Shown one piece after another: positions 25,220-33,722 of a DNA stretch of 64,000 bases. How positions within the stretch are numbered: position 1 is the stretch's first letter; each line of letters starts with the position of its first letter. The position numbers and the translations under genes are program-made. Location: positions 86,784 through 150,783 of the forward strand of contig NZ_LVEM01000009.1 in the NCBI RefSeq assembly GCF_001641335.1, written 5' to 3'. This stretch comes from Bradyrhizobium stylosanthis (GTDB lineage: Bacteria; Pseudomonadota; Alphaproteobacteria; Rhizobiales; Xanthobacteraceae). Below the pieces are notes generated by a model that was not told the DNA's origin, did not search any database, and was given only the letters and a program-made list of their open reading frames with translations.

Positions 25220-26226
25220 AATCCACCTCCGCCGCACCAATGCGGCAACTGCTAAGTGTTAAAGTGCACATAAGTTCCAGATGCGAAACCGGCCAGCGGG
25301 AATGTCAACTAAACCAATGGCACGTGTGGGGCCGCTCCGCGACCGGAAAAGTCCGACGGCTGAGCTAGCCGGTTCAATAGCTCGGAAGGCCTTCACTTTC
25401 TCGCCTTCAAATTGCCGACGACCGGTTCGCTGGCAAAGGCGCTAACCCGCTGAAAAAACGCTTTATTCACGTGCCATTGCTGAGGATGCGCTACACTGTT
25501 GTGAGACAGGGCGCAAGGTTGCGTCTGCGCGCCGCCCCTCCGGCGCAGCTACACTTGGCTTATCGCCCTCGATGCCGCATCGCACGCTATGTTAGACCTC
25601 ACGCACCCTGCGATATTCGATCTCTGCTCCCAAGCTTTGGAATTGGCTCAACTCAAGCACCTTCCTGAGCGGTCAACGCGGCATATTGGCGGCGCGAGCC
25701 AATTCCAGAACGTAGCCTCAAAACGTGTGGGTGTGTTCATAAAGGTCCCTCACGTTCGCTGATAGTGAGCCGCCCGTCGGACGCTTCCTTCGCGCTAGAT
25801 GGAATAGGTTCGATGCGCAGGAGGAAGAATTTCTCTTTCTGCTGAACGTTGAAGCTCGTGACATCCGAGGTTTCTGCGTTACTTTTTCCCGAGTTGGGCG
25901 TTACCCACTGGCCAGCGCAAACCCGAGACATGCGTTACTTTTGCGGGGTTGCGCGTTACATTTCGGGGTTAGTAACGGGGGGCGTGGGCCGAATCTTCCC
26001 TGCTTCGCTCCCCACAACCGTCTTGGGTACACTTCGTCAATCCGCCCAGGCACGCGCCGCCGACGAGGACATGGCGGCCAGGAGGGCGAACCGTACTTGT
26101 GGAAAATTATTCCGGGCTGCGGCACTAACCCATCACGGAAGGCACGCAACGCTCCGCTTCAAACTTTGTAAAAGACTTCGAGCGCCGCCAACCAGTTCCG
26201 ATCCTGCCGGCTTGGTTGCACGCTTT
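25220..26226. other. Gap of about 1 kb with short repeats
   Basis: No supported gene on either strand. The notable content is a cluster of GCGTTAC repeats at 25876-25977 (see the separate entry). The remainder looks like degraded sequence. Confidence 0.4.
25876..25977. repeat. GCGTTAC repeat cluster
   Basis: GCGTTAC occurs at 25876, 25898, 25932 and 25953, and its inverse GTAACG at 25972. The first two and the next two copies form a duplicated unit of about 28 bp: GCGTTACTTTT, a short GC-rich spacer, then GCGTTAC. This could be a regulator binding array or a leftover of a duplicated coding end. Confidence 0.5.
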
Positions 26227-27246
26227 TCAGGTAATGCTGGCGGCAAGCGCTGCGGCCTCGGCACGAAGTTCAGCGGCAATTTCGAACGAGCGCAGTCGCG
26301 CCTTATGGTCGTAGATCTGTGCCGTTAAAATGAGCTCATCCGCCCGGGTTTCGGCGATGATCCGGACCAGTGCGCTTTCCACGGTGGCGGGGCTGCCCAC
26401 GGCCGAATAAGCCAGCGACTCCTTGACCATCGACCGCTCTGTGGGCGAGCTGAGCCAATCCATATCATCGACCGGCGGCGGCAGCGGTCCCGGTGAGCCC
26501 CGCCTTAAGCTGATGAACTGCTGCTCCAACGATGTGAATAGATGCTGCGCCTCCGCATCGGTATCCGCCGCAAAGACATTGACGCCTACCATGGCGTACG
26601 GCGCTTGCAGAAATTGCGACGGCTGAAACCGGGAGCGGTAGACGTTCAGGGCGTTGAACAGCTCTCCAGGCGCAAAGTGCGACGCAAATGCAAATGGGAG
26701 CCCAAGCGTTGCGGCGAGTTGCGCGCTGTACGTGCTAGAACCCAAGAGCCAGACAGGCACCCTGAGTCCGGCGCCGGGAACGGCCCTCACTGCCTGACCA
26801 GGACCAGGTTGCATCGGTCCGAGCAGCGCAATCAGTTCCACAACGTCGCGGGGAAAGCTTTCGGCGCCTTCCCCAAGATTCCGCCGCAAAGCACGCGCGG
26901 TTCGCTGGTCCGTTCCGGGAGCGCGGCCGAGACCAAGATCGATGCGGCCCTCGTAAAGGGACTCAAGCGTTCCGAACTGCTCGGCAATGACGAGAGGCGC
27001 ATGGTTCGGCAGCATAATGCCGCCCGAGCCCAGCCGTATCGTCTTGGTGCCGCCGGCAATGTAGCCGATCACCACCGCGGTCGCGGCGCTAGCGATCCCC
27101 GGCATGTTGTGATGCTCTGCAAGCCAGAAGCGCCTGTAGTTCCAACGCTCGGTATGCTGGGCGAGATCGAGCGAGTTGCGGAAGGCCTGGGCGGCATCGC
27201 TGCCTTGGTTGATCGGCGCAAGGTCCAGTACCGAAAAGGGGATCAC
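26227..27246 (-). CDS. LLM-class flavin-dependent oxidoreductase (MsnO8-like)
   Basis: The 339-residue protein begins MIPFSVLDLAPINQGSDAAQ and has RFWLAEHHNMPGIASAATAV, IRLGSGGIMLPNHAPLVIAE and GRIDLGLGRAPGTDQRTARA, all standard for bacterial luciferase-like monooxygenases of the MsnO8 group. It forms an (alpha/beta)8 barrel that binds FMN or F420; the substrate is unknown. A GTG start at 27246 is used. It lies 127 bp downstream of the Bax-inhibitor-1 gene on the same strand. Such enzymes are often linked with stress or xenobiotic metabolism. Confidence 0.9.
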   Translation of the reverse strand: MIPFSVLDLAPINQGSDAAQAFRNSLDLAQHTERWNYRRFWLAEHHNMPGIASAATAVVIGYIAGGTKTIRLGSGGIMLPNHAPLVIAEQFGTLESLYEGRIDLGLGRAPGTDQRTARALRRNLGEGAESFPRDVVELIALLGPMQPGPGQAVRAVPGAGLRVPVWLLGSSTYSAQLAATLGLPFAFASHFAPGELFNALNVYRSRFQPSQFLQAPYAMVGVNVFAADTDAEAQHLFTSLEQQFISLRRGSPGPLPPPVDDMDWLSSPTERSMVKESLAYSAVGSPATVESALVRIIAETRADELILTAQIYDHKARLRSFEIAAELRAEAAALAASIT

Positions 27247-27373
27247 AATCGCCTCCAGCTATTCGCGGTGCTCCGTCGCTCCGGTCACGTTCGTATTTGG
27301 CCATCGTTCAACACAAAGATTCTCCGCCGATTGCTTCGTGACCAATCCCGCACGGCAATCTCATAGTACGTCG

Positions 27374-28108
27374 TCAACTGTCGCGGCGTTGGCCGAATAA
27401 TTGCATCAGCATCATGAACAGGTTGATGAAATCAAGATAGAGCACGAGCGCGCCCAGCACCGCCTTCTTGCCAGCTATCTCGCGCGAGTCAGTATCTAGA
27501 TACATCTGCTTGATTCGCTGGGTGTCGTATGCGGTCAAGCCGACGAAGACGATTACGCCGATGATTGAGATCACGAACTGCAGGGCGCTCGAGCCGATGA
27601 AGATGTTGACGAGCGAGGCGATCACAATGCCTATCAGGCCCATCATCAGGAACGCCCCAAAGTCCGATAGATCGGACCGGGTCGTGTAGCCGTAGAGGCT
27701 CATTATTCCGAAGGTCGCTGCTGTGATGAAGAACACGCGCGCGATCGAGGCTCCTGTGAACACAAGAAAAATGCCACCCAGCGAGAGCCCCATGACGGCG
27801 GCATAGAGAGCGAACAGCAGCATCGCCGTCTCTGCACTCATGCGCTGGATGAGAAAACTCAGGACCAGCACGAAGCCGAGCGGTGCCAACATCACCAGCC
27901 AGATCAGCGGCGTCCCTGCGATTGCCTGATAGAAGCCGGAGGCCGCGGCGGCATACGCCACGATACCGGTCAGCGCGAGGCCGCCAGCCATATAGCCGTA
28001 GACCCGCTGTATGTGGGCGCGCAGCCCTGCCTCGGTTTGGGCATCCAGTGACGGTGGACCACCTGCGCCGCGCAACGGTCGTTCCGGGTTGTAGTCGTAA
28101 TAGCTCAT
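27374..28108 (-). CDS. Bax inhibitor-1/YccA family membrane protein
   Basis: The 244-residue protein has seven hydrophobic segments and the family pattern: LRAHIQRVYGYMAGGLALTG near the N-terminus, AVMGLSLGGIFL, and near the end TAYDTQRIKQMY and ALVLYLDFINLFMMLMQLFG. BI-1 proteins are pH-dependent calcium-leak channels in bacteria such as YetJ; YccA in E. coli inhibits the FtsH protease. Given the chaperone and protease setting, a modulator of membrane proteolysis is a sensible reading. The ATG has GGAG upstream. A FixK/FNR-like box lies 300 bp upstream. Confidence 0.95.
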   Translation of the reverse strand: MSYYDYNPERPLRGAGGPPSLDAQTEAGLRAHIQRVYGYMAGGLALTGIVAYAAAASGFYQAIAGTPLIWLVMLAPLGFVLVLSFLIQRMSAETAMLLFALYAAVMGLSLGGIFLVFTGASIARVFFITAATFGIMSLYGYTTRSDLSDFGAFLMMGLIGIVIASLVNIFIGSSALQFVISIIGVIVFVGLTAYDTQRIKQMYLDTDSREIAGKKAVLGALVLYLDFINLFMMLMQLFGQRRDS

Positions 28109-28615
28109 GGCTTGCTCCGTACGTTGGCTTATTGCCGTCAGGGCGGGAGATCGCGTCGGACGCGCCCGGAACGCGCATGCAGGACCGCTGCAAACCTCAT
28201 CGGCGGTGTATGGCGCTTCTCAGCAATCAAAAGCTTTCCAGCCTGGCTTTCCGGTAAAGCTCGCCGTGCCCTTGAAGCCTGACGTATCGTAGAGACGGCA
28301 GGCGGTCATCAACACGATTACGATCCAGTTGGTGAGAGAACGCCAGCAGAGCCGGGGCCGCAACGGCATTCAATGCAGGCCAGTCTCATTCATCGGCTGC
28401 AGAGCACCTTGACGAGTATCAGTAATATCAGCATTTAGTCGCCGCTGTGTGCTCGGCATTCACGCACTAAGCATTCAGCTCTCGCCGATCGAAGCCGGCA
28501 TCGATTGCGAAGCGACCGGAAGGAGCGCTTGAACGCGCTCTACGCTATCCCTGTGGAATTCCTAGCGTGGCCGGCTGTGCGCGGGTGATTCAGTCGCTCT
28601 TGGCTTCGGCAGCGT
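28109..28615 (-). other. Gap with one FixK/FNR-like box
   Basis: About 500 bp with no supported gene. It contains TTGACGAGTATCAG at 28409 (separate entry) and is otherwise featureless by eye. Confidence 0.35.
28409..28422. promoter_or_regulatory. FixK/FNR-like box, imperfect
   Basis: TTGACGAGTATCAG matches TTGA-N6-TCA(A/G). It is about 300 bp upstream of the BI-1 gene, so its target is unclear. Confidence 0.35.
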
Positions 28616-28828
28616 TCAAGATGCCCGCCGGGATTTCGCCACTTCCACCGCCAGCAGCCAGTCCTGCCACGCCGCGGGATCAACCGGTGTCCCATCGGCC
28701 CATTTCAGGGCTCCGATGAGGCGCTCCAATTCCTCGGAAGTCCCGCCCTCGCGCTGCCGAAGCCGTTCCAAGAAGACCCGCATCGCATCGTAAGCCTCGG
28801 GCAACGTGATGGTGTCGGTCGAATTCAT
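28616..28828 (-). CDS. Small stress-island protein with PVDPAAWQDWL motif, copy 1
   Basis: From the ATG at 28828 the 70-residue protein reads MNSTDTITLPEAYDAMRVFL and ends with GALKWADGTPVDPAAWQDWL. The same blocks (VTLAEAY, WVDGAPVDPAMWQDWL) occur in the gene at 44362, so the two are paralogues. It is a soluble acidic protein of a family I know only as hypothetical in rhizobia. It has the gene at 28901 upstream on its strand. The function is unknown, but presence in two copies in this region suggests a role in the stress regulon. Confidence 0.6.
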   Translation of the reverse strand: MNSTDTITLPEAYDAMRVFLERLRQREGGTSEELERLIGALKWADGTPVDPAAWQDWLLAVEVAKSRRAS

Positions 28829-28900
28829 GATAAGGCTCAACCTTCGAAGCTGCTCCACACGATTCGTCGCCCCTCTCCGTAAGAGAATTACCTGGTCCTC

Positions 28901-29140
28901 CTATTTGGGGGGACCGCTGCTTCCCCTGGCGCTGTAGGCACGGGTGTCATTACTGGGCTCAGGCGCCGCAGGAACGGGGCTCGCGCTGGGTTGGGGATAT
29001 GCGCTCCGCGTTGTGTCGGAGGCGGCCTGGTGCTCCCGCCGCCCGCTACTGGTCCCTTCAATAGCCCAGAACATCAGAACGACGCCAGCGCAAGCCATCG
29101 CGATCACGAAGAAGATCGCATAGGGTGCATCTCTGTTCAT
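28901..29140 (-). CDS. Small single-span membrane protein (79 aa)
   Basis: The protein starts MNRDAPYAIFFVIAMACAGV-VLMFWAIEG, one transmembrane helix, then a Ser/Pro-rich tail predicted to be disordered and extracytoplasmic. AAAGGAG lies 7 bp before the ATG. No family is evident. The perfect palindrome TTGACGATCGTCAA at 29321 is 180 bp upstream and may control it. Confidence 0.55.
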   Translation of the reverse strand: MNRDAPYAIFFVIAMACAGVVLMFWAIEGTSSGRREHQAASDTTRSAYPQPSASPVPAAPEPSNDTRAYSARGSSGPPK

Positions 29141-29443
29141 GTGGTGCTCCTTTGGTATGGCGCTGCCAACTGCCTACTGATCATAGCTGTCGGACGGGAA
29201 GGACCTTGCGCAACCTCTGCGGAAGTCGGGTCGAATCACCTGCGCGGGTTTCCCGAGGCGATCTCCGCATCTGGAGTGCGGATGGGGCAATGCCATCGCA
29301 TGCGATGCGTCTAGAGCGCATTGACGATCGTCAAGCGCGGCCGTTGGATTTGCAGCCCTACGTGATTGATGCTGAGGACAGGAGTCGATACGTCGAGGCC
29401 CTCGCGAGATGAGGGTCCGCATCGAGCTTGCCCACGATCCGGT
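29141..29443 (-). other. Gap carrying a perfect FixK/FNR palindrome
   Basis: About 300 bp without a supported gene; the only clear element is the palindrome at 29321. Confidence 0.35.
29321..29334. promoter_or_regulatory. FixK/FNR-type box, perfect palindrome
   Basis: TTGACGATCGTCAA is a fully symmetrical 14-bp site of the TTGA-N6-TCAA class. The likely target is the small membrane protein gene starting at 29140. Confidence 0.55.
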
Positions 29444-29638
29444 TCAGTTGTGCTCTTCCAGTTGGGCGGCGCTGCCGTGGACCGGACAGTTTGCGTCGGG
29501 AGCCGCAAGCATGCCAGCGGGCTCCAACTCCTCCGCCTTGGTCTCGTGGCGGATCATCTGGCATGTGCAACCAAGCTGGATCGCTTCCGTGGTTCCCGGT
29601 GATGGCACAGAGTAGAGCAGTGTGGGCGGTACTCGCAT
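29444..29638 (-). CDS. Small cysteine-containing protein (64 aa)
   Basis: The start at 29638 is fixed by GGAG 6 bp upstream. The product begins MRVPPTLLYSVPSPGTTEAI and has QLGCTCQ and later DANCPVHGS. The CxC and CxxH pattern suggests a metal site, as in several very small rhizobial proteins. I have no function for it. It lies between other small genes on the same strand. Confidence 0.5.
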   Translation of the reverse strand: MRVPPTLLYSVPSPGTTEAIQLGCTCQMIRHETKAEELEPAGMLAAPDANCPVHGSAAQLEEHN

Positions 29639-29763
29639 AATAATCTCCGGTTCTTCCACATCATGCCGGCGGCCTGCATCAGCTGACCGCCTCGATTGAT
29701 CCGCGCGATCTCGAGAAACGCTCGCATCTGCTGCAAGATGGTCGGGCCACTGAGAGATCACAC

Positions 29764-29949
29764 CTAGTTCGTGGCGGCTACCTTCCGTTCGGCCGCCCGC
29801 TCGGCAAGCCGATCGTACTCCTCGGCGATCTTCAGCAGGCGATCGCGCGAGAGTCTCATGCAGAATTGCTCCGCCTTATCTCTCGTCCTCTCAGCGCGTT
29901 CTCGCCAATGTCGCGGATCAAGCACATCTGTCATGGTCGGCATCTCCAT
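29764..29949 (-). CDS. Small helical rhizobial protein (61 aa)
   Basis: MEMPTMTDVLDPRHWRERAE continues with RTRDKAEQF and ends IAEEYDRLAERAAERK. This is a small, charged, mostly helical protein of a type found in many copies in Bradyrhizobium genomes (the DPxHWRxRAEE...IAxxYDxLAxRA pattern). The function is unknown. It is the first gene of a run of small genes on the minus strand. Confidence 0.55.
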   Translation of the reverse strand: MEMPTMTDVLDPRHWRERAERTRDKAEQFCMRLSRDRLLKIAEEYDRLAERAAERKVAATN

Positions 29950-30333
29950 ACTTTTTTGGGCGTTTGAGGCAACGTTACGGCTTAGTCAGCAGGTTCTACA
30001 TGTCGAAACGACAACCGGCACTTTGTTGAAACTACATACGGCTGAAAAGAGTCGGTTCGGCACCGTATCGCGCAGCGCGCTGGTCGCGTCATAGAAGCTA
30101 CCGCGGTAGCCAGCGTCGACCTTCTCAGCCAAGGTGACCTGCACGTGATCTAGCCGATTGCCGCCGGTATTGCGCGAGGCCTCCAATTGTTCGAGCCGCT
30201 CCTTCAGCCTGTCGAAGGACTGCGCGTCCCCAGGGTCGACTGCGACGGAGCTGACATGATTGCGATTGAGGCAGAGCGAGTGGGCAGACCAAAGAGCCAG
30301 AGAATCCGGAATCGGGAAGGACCGCAGTCCAGA
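29950..30333 (-). other. Gap with a possible coding remnant
   Basis: On the minus strand an open frame ending at 29986 reads DRLKERLEQLEASRNTGGNR and LAEKVDAGYRGSFYDATSAL, which looks protein-like. It lacks an ATG, the best start being a TTG. It may be the end of a broken gene. I could not name it. Confidence 0.3.
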
Positions 30334-30687
30334 TCACGTCATGCTACCCGGCATGAAGCACCGAATCGTGGTGTCCAGCGGACCCTTGATCGGCCACACC
30401 ATCGCCCTACCGGCGCGGTTCGGCTCGGTGAGCACGGCATCATCGGGGACAACGATCCATTCGTTGTCGATGCGGACACGATAATGACCGTCTTTCGATT
30501 CCCAATCCGGGTCGGCAATCGCAACACCGTCGGTCACCGAACAACATGGACCTTTGCCGGACTTGAGACTATCAAACCATGGCTTGAGTGGAGATAGCGA
30601 ATAGCGGCCGTCGTCACGGGCTTGAGCGGTGCCGATCAGTAGCGACACGAGGATGAAAAGGCTCAATCGGCGGAAGACAGATTCCAT
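30334..30687 (-). CDS. Periplasmic protein with paired cysteines (117 aa)
   Basis: A signal peptide (RRLSLFILVSLLIGTAQA) precedes a mature protein with SGKGPCCSVTDGVAIADPDW, DGHYRVRIDNEWIVVPDDAV and IRCFMPGSMT. The CC pair and the late Cys suggest a disulphide or metal site. Proteins like this are frequent in Bradyrhizobium but lack a function. It has a well-placed TTGATAACAGTCAA box upstream (30792) with TAGCGT as -10, so low-oxygen induction is likely. Confidence 0.65.
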   Translation of the reverse strand: MESVFRRLSLFILVSLLIGTAQARDDGRYSLSPLKPWFDSLKSGKGPCCSVTDGVAIADPDWESKDGHYRVRIDNEWIVVPDDAVLTEPNRAGRAMVWPIKGPLDTTIRCFMPGSMT

Positions 30688-30791
30688 GATTGCGTGTCAA
30701 GAGCTGTTAAGGCCAAGAGCAGCTAAGCCAAGGCAATTGCGCCTAGCAGCTCTTAATTTAGGACACGCTATGTGATCCACCGGGGCCGGCC

Positions 30792-30805
30792 TTGATAACA
30801 GTCAA
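30792..30805 (-). promoter_or_regulatory. FixK/FNR-type box of the periplasmic protein gene
   Basis: TTGATAACAGTCAA, with TAGCGT at 30770-30765 on the minus strand, 31 bp centre to centre. This is the class II spacing expected for an FNR-family activator. Confidence 0.6.
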
Positions 30806-31042
30806 CCCGGCAGATCATTACCGCGGTTGTTGAAACGAACGTTCGTGTAAGTATTGGCAACGCTCCGCTCCCTTCGGCCTCAGCTCGCACACCATAGCGG
30901 TCCGGCCGTTAGCAAGCGCCGTGTGCAGCTGTCCTCGATGATGGCGCCCGCGAATGCAGCCCCTATTCGCTTTAGGTGTCCACCGAGTTGGTTGATGAAG
31001 CCATCCTTGCCAAACCCGGAGCAAGGCCGACCAGTATCTGTA

Positions 31043-31056
31043 ATGACGAGCGTCAA
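31043..31056 (+). promoter_or_regulatory. FixK/FNR-like box of the PRC-barrel gene
   Basis: ATGACGAGCGTCAA differs from TTGA-N6-TCAA at one position. It lies 130 bp upstream of the ATG at 31187, and TAGGTA at 31079-31084 could be the -10. Confidence 0.45.
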
Positions 31057-31186
31057 TGCAACGCGCGCGATCGTAGCGTAGGTACTGCAGTAGAGTGCAA
31101 AACGCGGGGGCCAAGAATTAGCGAACCGGGGGCCAAGCAGCTGAGTTTTGCAAAGGCAGTACGATAGCAATCGAGGAGACGATACG

Positions 31187-31939
31187 ATGACCACAATCCA
31201 ACTTGCATCCGCGACCAAGCGCGGAATTACGCCCTCACTGATCGCAAGTGACCGCGTGGAAGGAACTGCGGTCTACGACGCGCCAGGAAAGCCGATCGGA
31301 AAGCTCGAGCATCTCGTGATCGACAAATCCGGCGGTCGCGTCATCTACGCCGTCTTAAGTTTTGGAGGCTTCCTTCGTATCGGTGCGAACCACTACCCGA
31401 TTCCCTGGCAGATGCTGGATTTCGATGAGGAGCTCGGCGGATACCGCGTGGGCATCACCGAACAGCAACTCAAGAACGCTACGAAAGCCGAGCAAGGGGG
31501 AAGCTGGGAGCAAGCGAACCGCGACCGCGACGAAGAGGTCTATGGCTATTGGGAGCAACCCACACCAGACCAGACGTCGTCTCTCATATCTAGCGACCGC
31601 GTCGAAGGAATGCCGGTCTTTGACCTTCACGGCAAGCGCATCGGCAAAGTCGAGCGCCTGATGATCGACAAGGTGACCGGGCAGATCGCCTACGCGATCC
31701 TGAGTTTCGGCGGCTTTCTCGGCATCGGCGAGGATCAGTATCCGATCCCCTGGTCGATGCTGACCTATAATGAAAAGCCCGATGGCTTCCAAGTCGACAT
31801 TACCGAAGAGGAGCTCAAGAACGCCCCGAAAATCGCGCCAGGCGAAAACTGGGAGCAAACAACTCGGACCCGCAATCAGGATGTCTACGACTATTGGGAG
31901 GTCACGTACTATTGGATTGTCGTGCCCGATATCCCGTGA
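31187..31939 (+). CDS. Tandem PRC-barrel domain protein
   Basis: The 250-residue protein consists of two similar halves. The first has SLIASDRVEGTAVYDAPGKP, AVLSFGGFLRIGANHYPIPW and ITEQQLKNA; the second has SLISSDRVEGMPVFDLHGKR, AILSFGGFLGIGEDQYPIPW and ITEEELKNAP. Each is a PRC-barrel of the type in photosynthetic reaction centre subunit H and RimM. The domains usually mediate binding to membranes, RNA or partner proteins. GAGGAG precedes the ATG at 31187. Bacterial stress-induced PRC proteins are common in rhizobia, but their targets are unknown. Confidence 0.9.
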   Translation: MTTIQLASATKRGITPSLIASDRVEGTAVYDAPGKPIGKLEHLVIDKSGGRVIYAVLSFGGFLRIGANHYPIPWQMLDFDEELGGYRVGITEQQLKNATKAEQGGSWEQANRDRDEEVYGYWEQPTPDQTSSLISSDRVEGMPVFDLHGKRIGKVERLMIDKVTGQIAYAILSFGGFLGIGEDQYPIPWSMLTYNEKPDGFQVDITEEELKNAPKIAPGENWEQTTRTRNQDVYDYWEVTYYWIVVPDIP

Positions 31940-32242
31940 GCATTATCGTTGGCCTCATCAGTCCAGGCATCCTTGCTTAGGGCATGTGCTGCCCAAGCCC
32001 TCCACAACTCGAGATGTCCTAGGTCTGTCCGGTAGTGGCATCGTTCTGAGAGCGCTCGTAGAGCGCTACTAGAACTCCGCGAGATCTAAGGAAACAATTG
32101 CTGCCGACAGCTTGACAACCATCAAGGCTCGATCCCCGCGCTGCGCGGAGATTAAAGCGAGAACCGAGCTGACGATTAAAGACCAACACTGGGACGCGCC
32201 CGAAAGCAACGGCTCGGATCCATCGCATTCAAGGAGACCACT
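31940..32242 (+). other. Regulatory gap before the exported protein genes
   Basis: About 300 bp with no gene. It contains a FixK/FNR-type box at 32112 and an ATTAAA motif at 32151 that could act as -10. Confidence 0.4.
32112..32125 (+). promoter_or_regulatory. FixK/FNR-type box upstream of the exported protein genes
   Basis: TTGACAACCATCAA, a perfect match to TTGA-N6-TCAA, 118 bp before the ATG at 32243. Confidence 0.52.
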
Positions 32243-32638
32243 ATGAATCGACTTCTCTATTCCAGCGCCTTACTCGTCGTCGTTCTCGCCAGTACCGCCG
32301 CCACTGCTCAGAACACAAACGATGCTACTCCAAGCAACAACGCTCACGGGACCCTGAACCCGGCACAGCAACACATGGTCAGCAACAGCCTCTCCAGCAC
32401 GCCATCGCAATCCGCGCCATCGGGCGCGCAGCCGCAGGTCGGTGACAAGGTCCCGGAGTCTATGTCCGCGCAATCCATGCCGCATGACGTTGCTGACCAA
32501 GTCCCGGAGGCGAAAGAACTGCTCTTTGTCAAACTGCCAGACCGTATCCTGCTCATCGACCCCGACACCAAGCTGATATCCGAAATTGTCACCGATCCGG
32601 CCACTACAGGGTCGACGGCCGGCAACCAGGGTCGGTAG
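32243..32638 (+). CDS. Exported protein, probable partner of the PRC-barrel gene
   Basis: A signal peptide (RLLYSSALLVVVLASTAATA) leads into a Ser/Gln/Pro-rich low-complexity stretch and a C-terminal KELLFVKLPDRILLIDPDTK with LISEIV. This short C-terminal module occurs in several rhizobial exported proteins. The protein likely sits in the periplasm. The next gene, also exported and PRC-like, starts 57 bp downstream. AGGAG precedes the ATG. Confidence 0.62.
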   Translation: MNRLLYSSALLVVVLASTAATAQNTNDATPSNNAHGTLNPAQQHMVSNSLSSTPSQSAPSGAQPQVGDKVPESMSAQSMPHDVADQVPEAKELLFVKLPDRILLIDPDTKLISEIVTDPATTGSTAGNQGR

Positions 32639-32695
32639 CACTGCTAGTGCCTCGGCCAACGGCCTGGCCCCAACTTTGAAGGCGAAGGAGTTCTG

Positions 32696-33088
32696 ATGAA
32701 CATGCCTCACCTCCCGTTGCTCCTAGTAGCCACTACCTTGGCCGTCGTCACGCTTTCGACGCAGATCGACCACGCAGCGGCACAAGAGATCGGGTTGACG
32801 CCTTTGGAGGCGACGGAGGTCGCCAAAGGTTATAGTGCCGAGGCGCTCAAATTCCGGTCGGTAGTCGGCGACAAGCACGACAGCATAGGAAGAATCAGCG
32901 ATTTCATCTTTGGCAAAGACGGCAATATTTATGTGGTCGTTAAGGTCGACGATTCTACCGTCCTGCTTGGCCATCTCGTGGCCATTCCACTCCGTCAATT
33001 CAAGCTGGACGATTCGCCCAACTATGCCGTTCTGCCGGGCGCAAGCCGCACGTCGCTGGCAAAGCTTCCGGTTTATGTCGGCCGCTGA
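32696..33088 (+). CDS. Exported PRC-barrel protein (130 aa)
   Basis: A signal sequence (LLLVATTLAVVTLSTQIDHA) is followed by KGYSAEALKFRSVVGDKHDS, IGRISDFIFGKDGNIYVVVK and a Pro-Leu-rich end. This is the exported PRC-barrel type, with a conserved D-F-x-F/I segment. AAGGAG is found shortly before the ATG. It forms an apparent two-gene unit with the exported protein at 32243, and I infer an envelope role. Confidence 0.72.
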   Translation: MNMPHLPLLLVATTLAVVTLSTQIDHAAAQEIGLTPLEATEVAKGYSAEALKFRSVVGDKHDSIGRISDFIFGKDGNIYVVVKVDDSTVLLGHLVAIPLRQFKLDDSPNYAVLPGASRTSLAKLPVYVGR

Positions 33089-33184
33089 CACCGCGATCAG
33101 AACCCTCGCAATGCTTGGTCCTGATCGTCAGCCGCACGCCTATGGAACGCGCGCTGGGACTTGCTGCCGAATGAGCAATCCGGA

Positions 33185-33198
33185 TTGAGCCTCGTCAA
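33185..33198 (+). promoter_or_regulatory. FixK/FNR-like box before the gene at 33245
   Basis: TTGAGCCTCGTCAA is a perfect TTGA-N6-TCAA match 46 bp before the ATG. The -10 position is not convincing, so it may be chance. Confidence 0.38.
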
Positions 33199-33244
33199 TG
33201 CGAGAAGACAACACGGCGGGAAGCCCGGTATAGGAGACATTTTT

Positions 33245-33517
33245 ATGGTTTTCGCCAAACGCAGGCCCAGCCAGTCGAATGGTTCGCCACAGGCGCGTCC
33301 GGTCAGTGATGCCGAGAAGGCCAATGGCGAAGGGTTGCTGGAGGAAAGCTTGATCGAAACCTTCCCGGCAAGCGACCCACCATGCTGGACCAGCTTGACG
33401 CGCGTCGGGCCGCCCGACCGAAAAGAACACTACGTGAAGCACAAAAAGAAGCAGCTTGGTCTCCCTCATAAAAAGAGGCGGCCAACCAAGGCTGCGCTTA
33501 TCGGACCGCTCAGGTAA
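33245..33517 (+). CDS. Small basic protein with ETFPASDPPCW motif (90 aa)
   Basis: The start at 33245 follows GGAGACATTTTT. The protein is MVFAKRRPSQSNGSPQARPV, then LLEESLIETFPASDPPCWTS and a lysine-rich tail. The E(S/T)FPASDPPxW motif occurs in many small bacterial stress-associated proteins of unknown role. It is probably a soluble, partly disordered protein. Its 3' end overlaps the convergent gene at 33510 by 8 bp. Confidence 0.58.
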   Translation: MVFAKRRPSQSNGSPQARPVSDAEKANGEGLLEESLIETFPASDPPCWTSLTRVGPPDRKEHYVKHKKKQLGLPHKKRRPTKAALIGPLR

Positions 33518-33722
33518 TCGACCCAGCCCTGCCCAAGGCCCTGTTGATTACTTGCTTCGCCTCCTGAAATGCTGGCGAAACGCTAGTGGTTCGAATGTTC
33601 AAAGCCACCCAATCAATATCCGGCAGTGTCGGGTCTGTTCGATAAATGGCGGCGTACCAAAGGGCGGGGTTGTTCGTGACCTGGATATTGTAGCCGCGAA
33701 AGGTCTGTTGTTCGGTAGGCAT
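33510..33722 (-). CDS. Small rhizobial hypothetical protein (70 aa)
   Basis: The start at 33722 is fixed by GGAGAG. The protein reads MPTEQQTFRGYNIQVTNNPA, then LWYAAIYRTDPTLPDIDW and ends with a helix containing EAKQVINRALG. The short beta-rich pattern resembles a small family common in Bradyrhizobium genomes. The function is unknown. It overlaps the convergent gene end by 8 bp. Confidence 0.55.
   Translation of the reverse strand: MPTEQQTFRGYNIQVTNNPALWYAAIYRTDPTLPDIDWVALNIRTTSVSPAFQEAKQVINRALGRAGSIT

Larger units (their letters stand above)
30688..31186. other. Divergent regulatory gap with two FixK/FNR-like boxes
   Basis: About 500 bp between the periplasmic protein and the PRC-barrel gene. 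I see no gene, but two boxes of the TTGA-N6-TCAA class, one placed for each direction. Confidence 0.45.
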
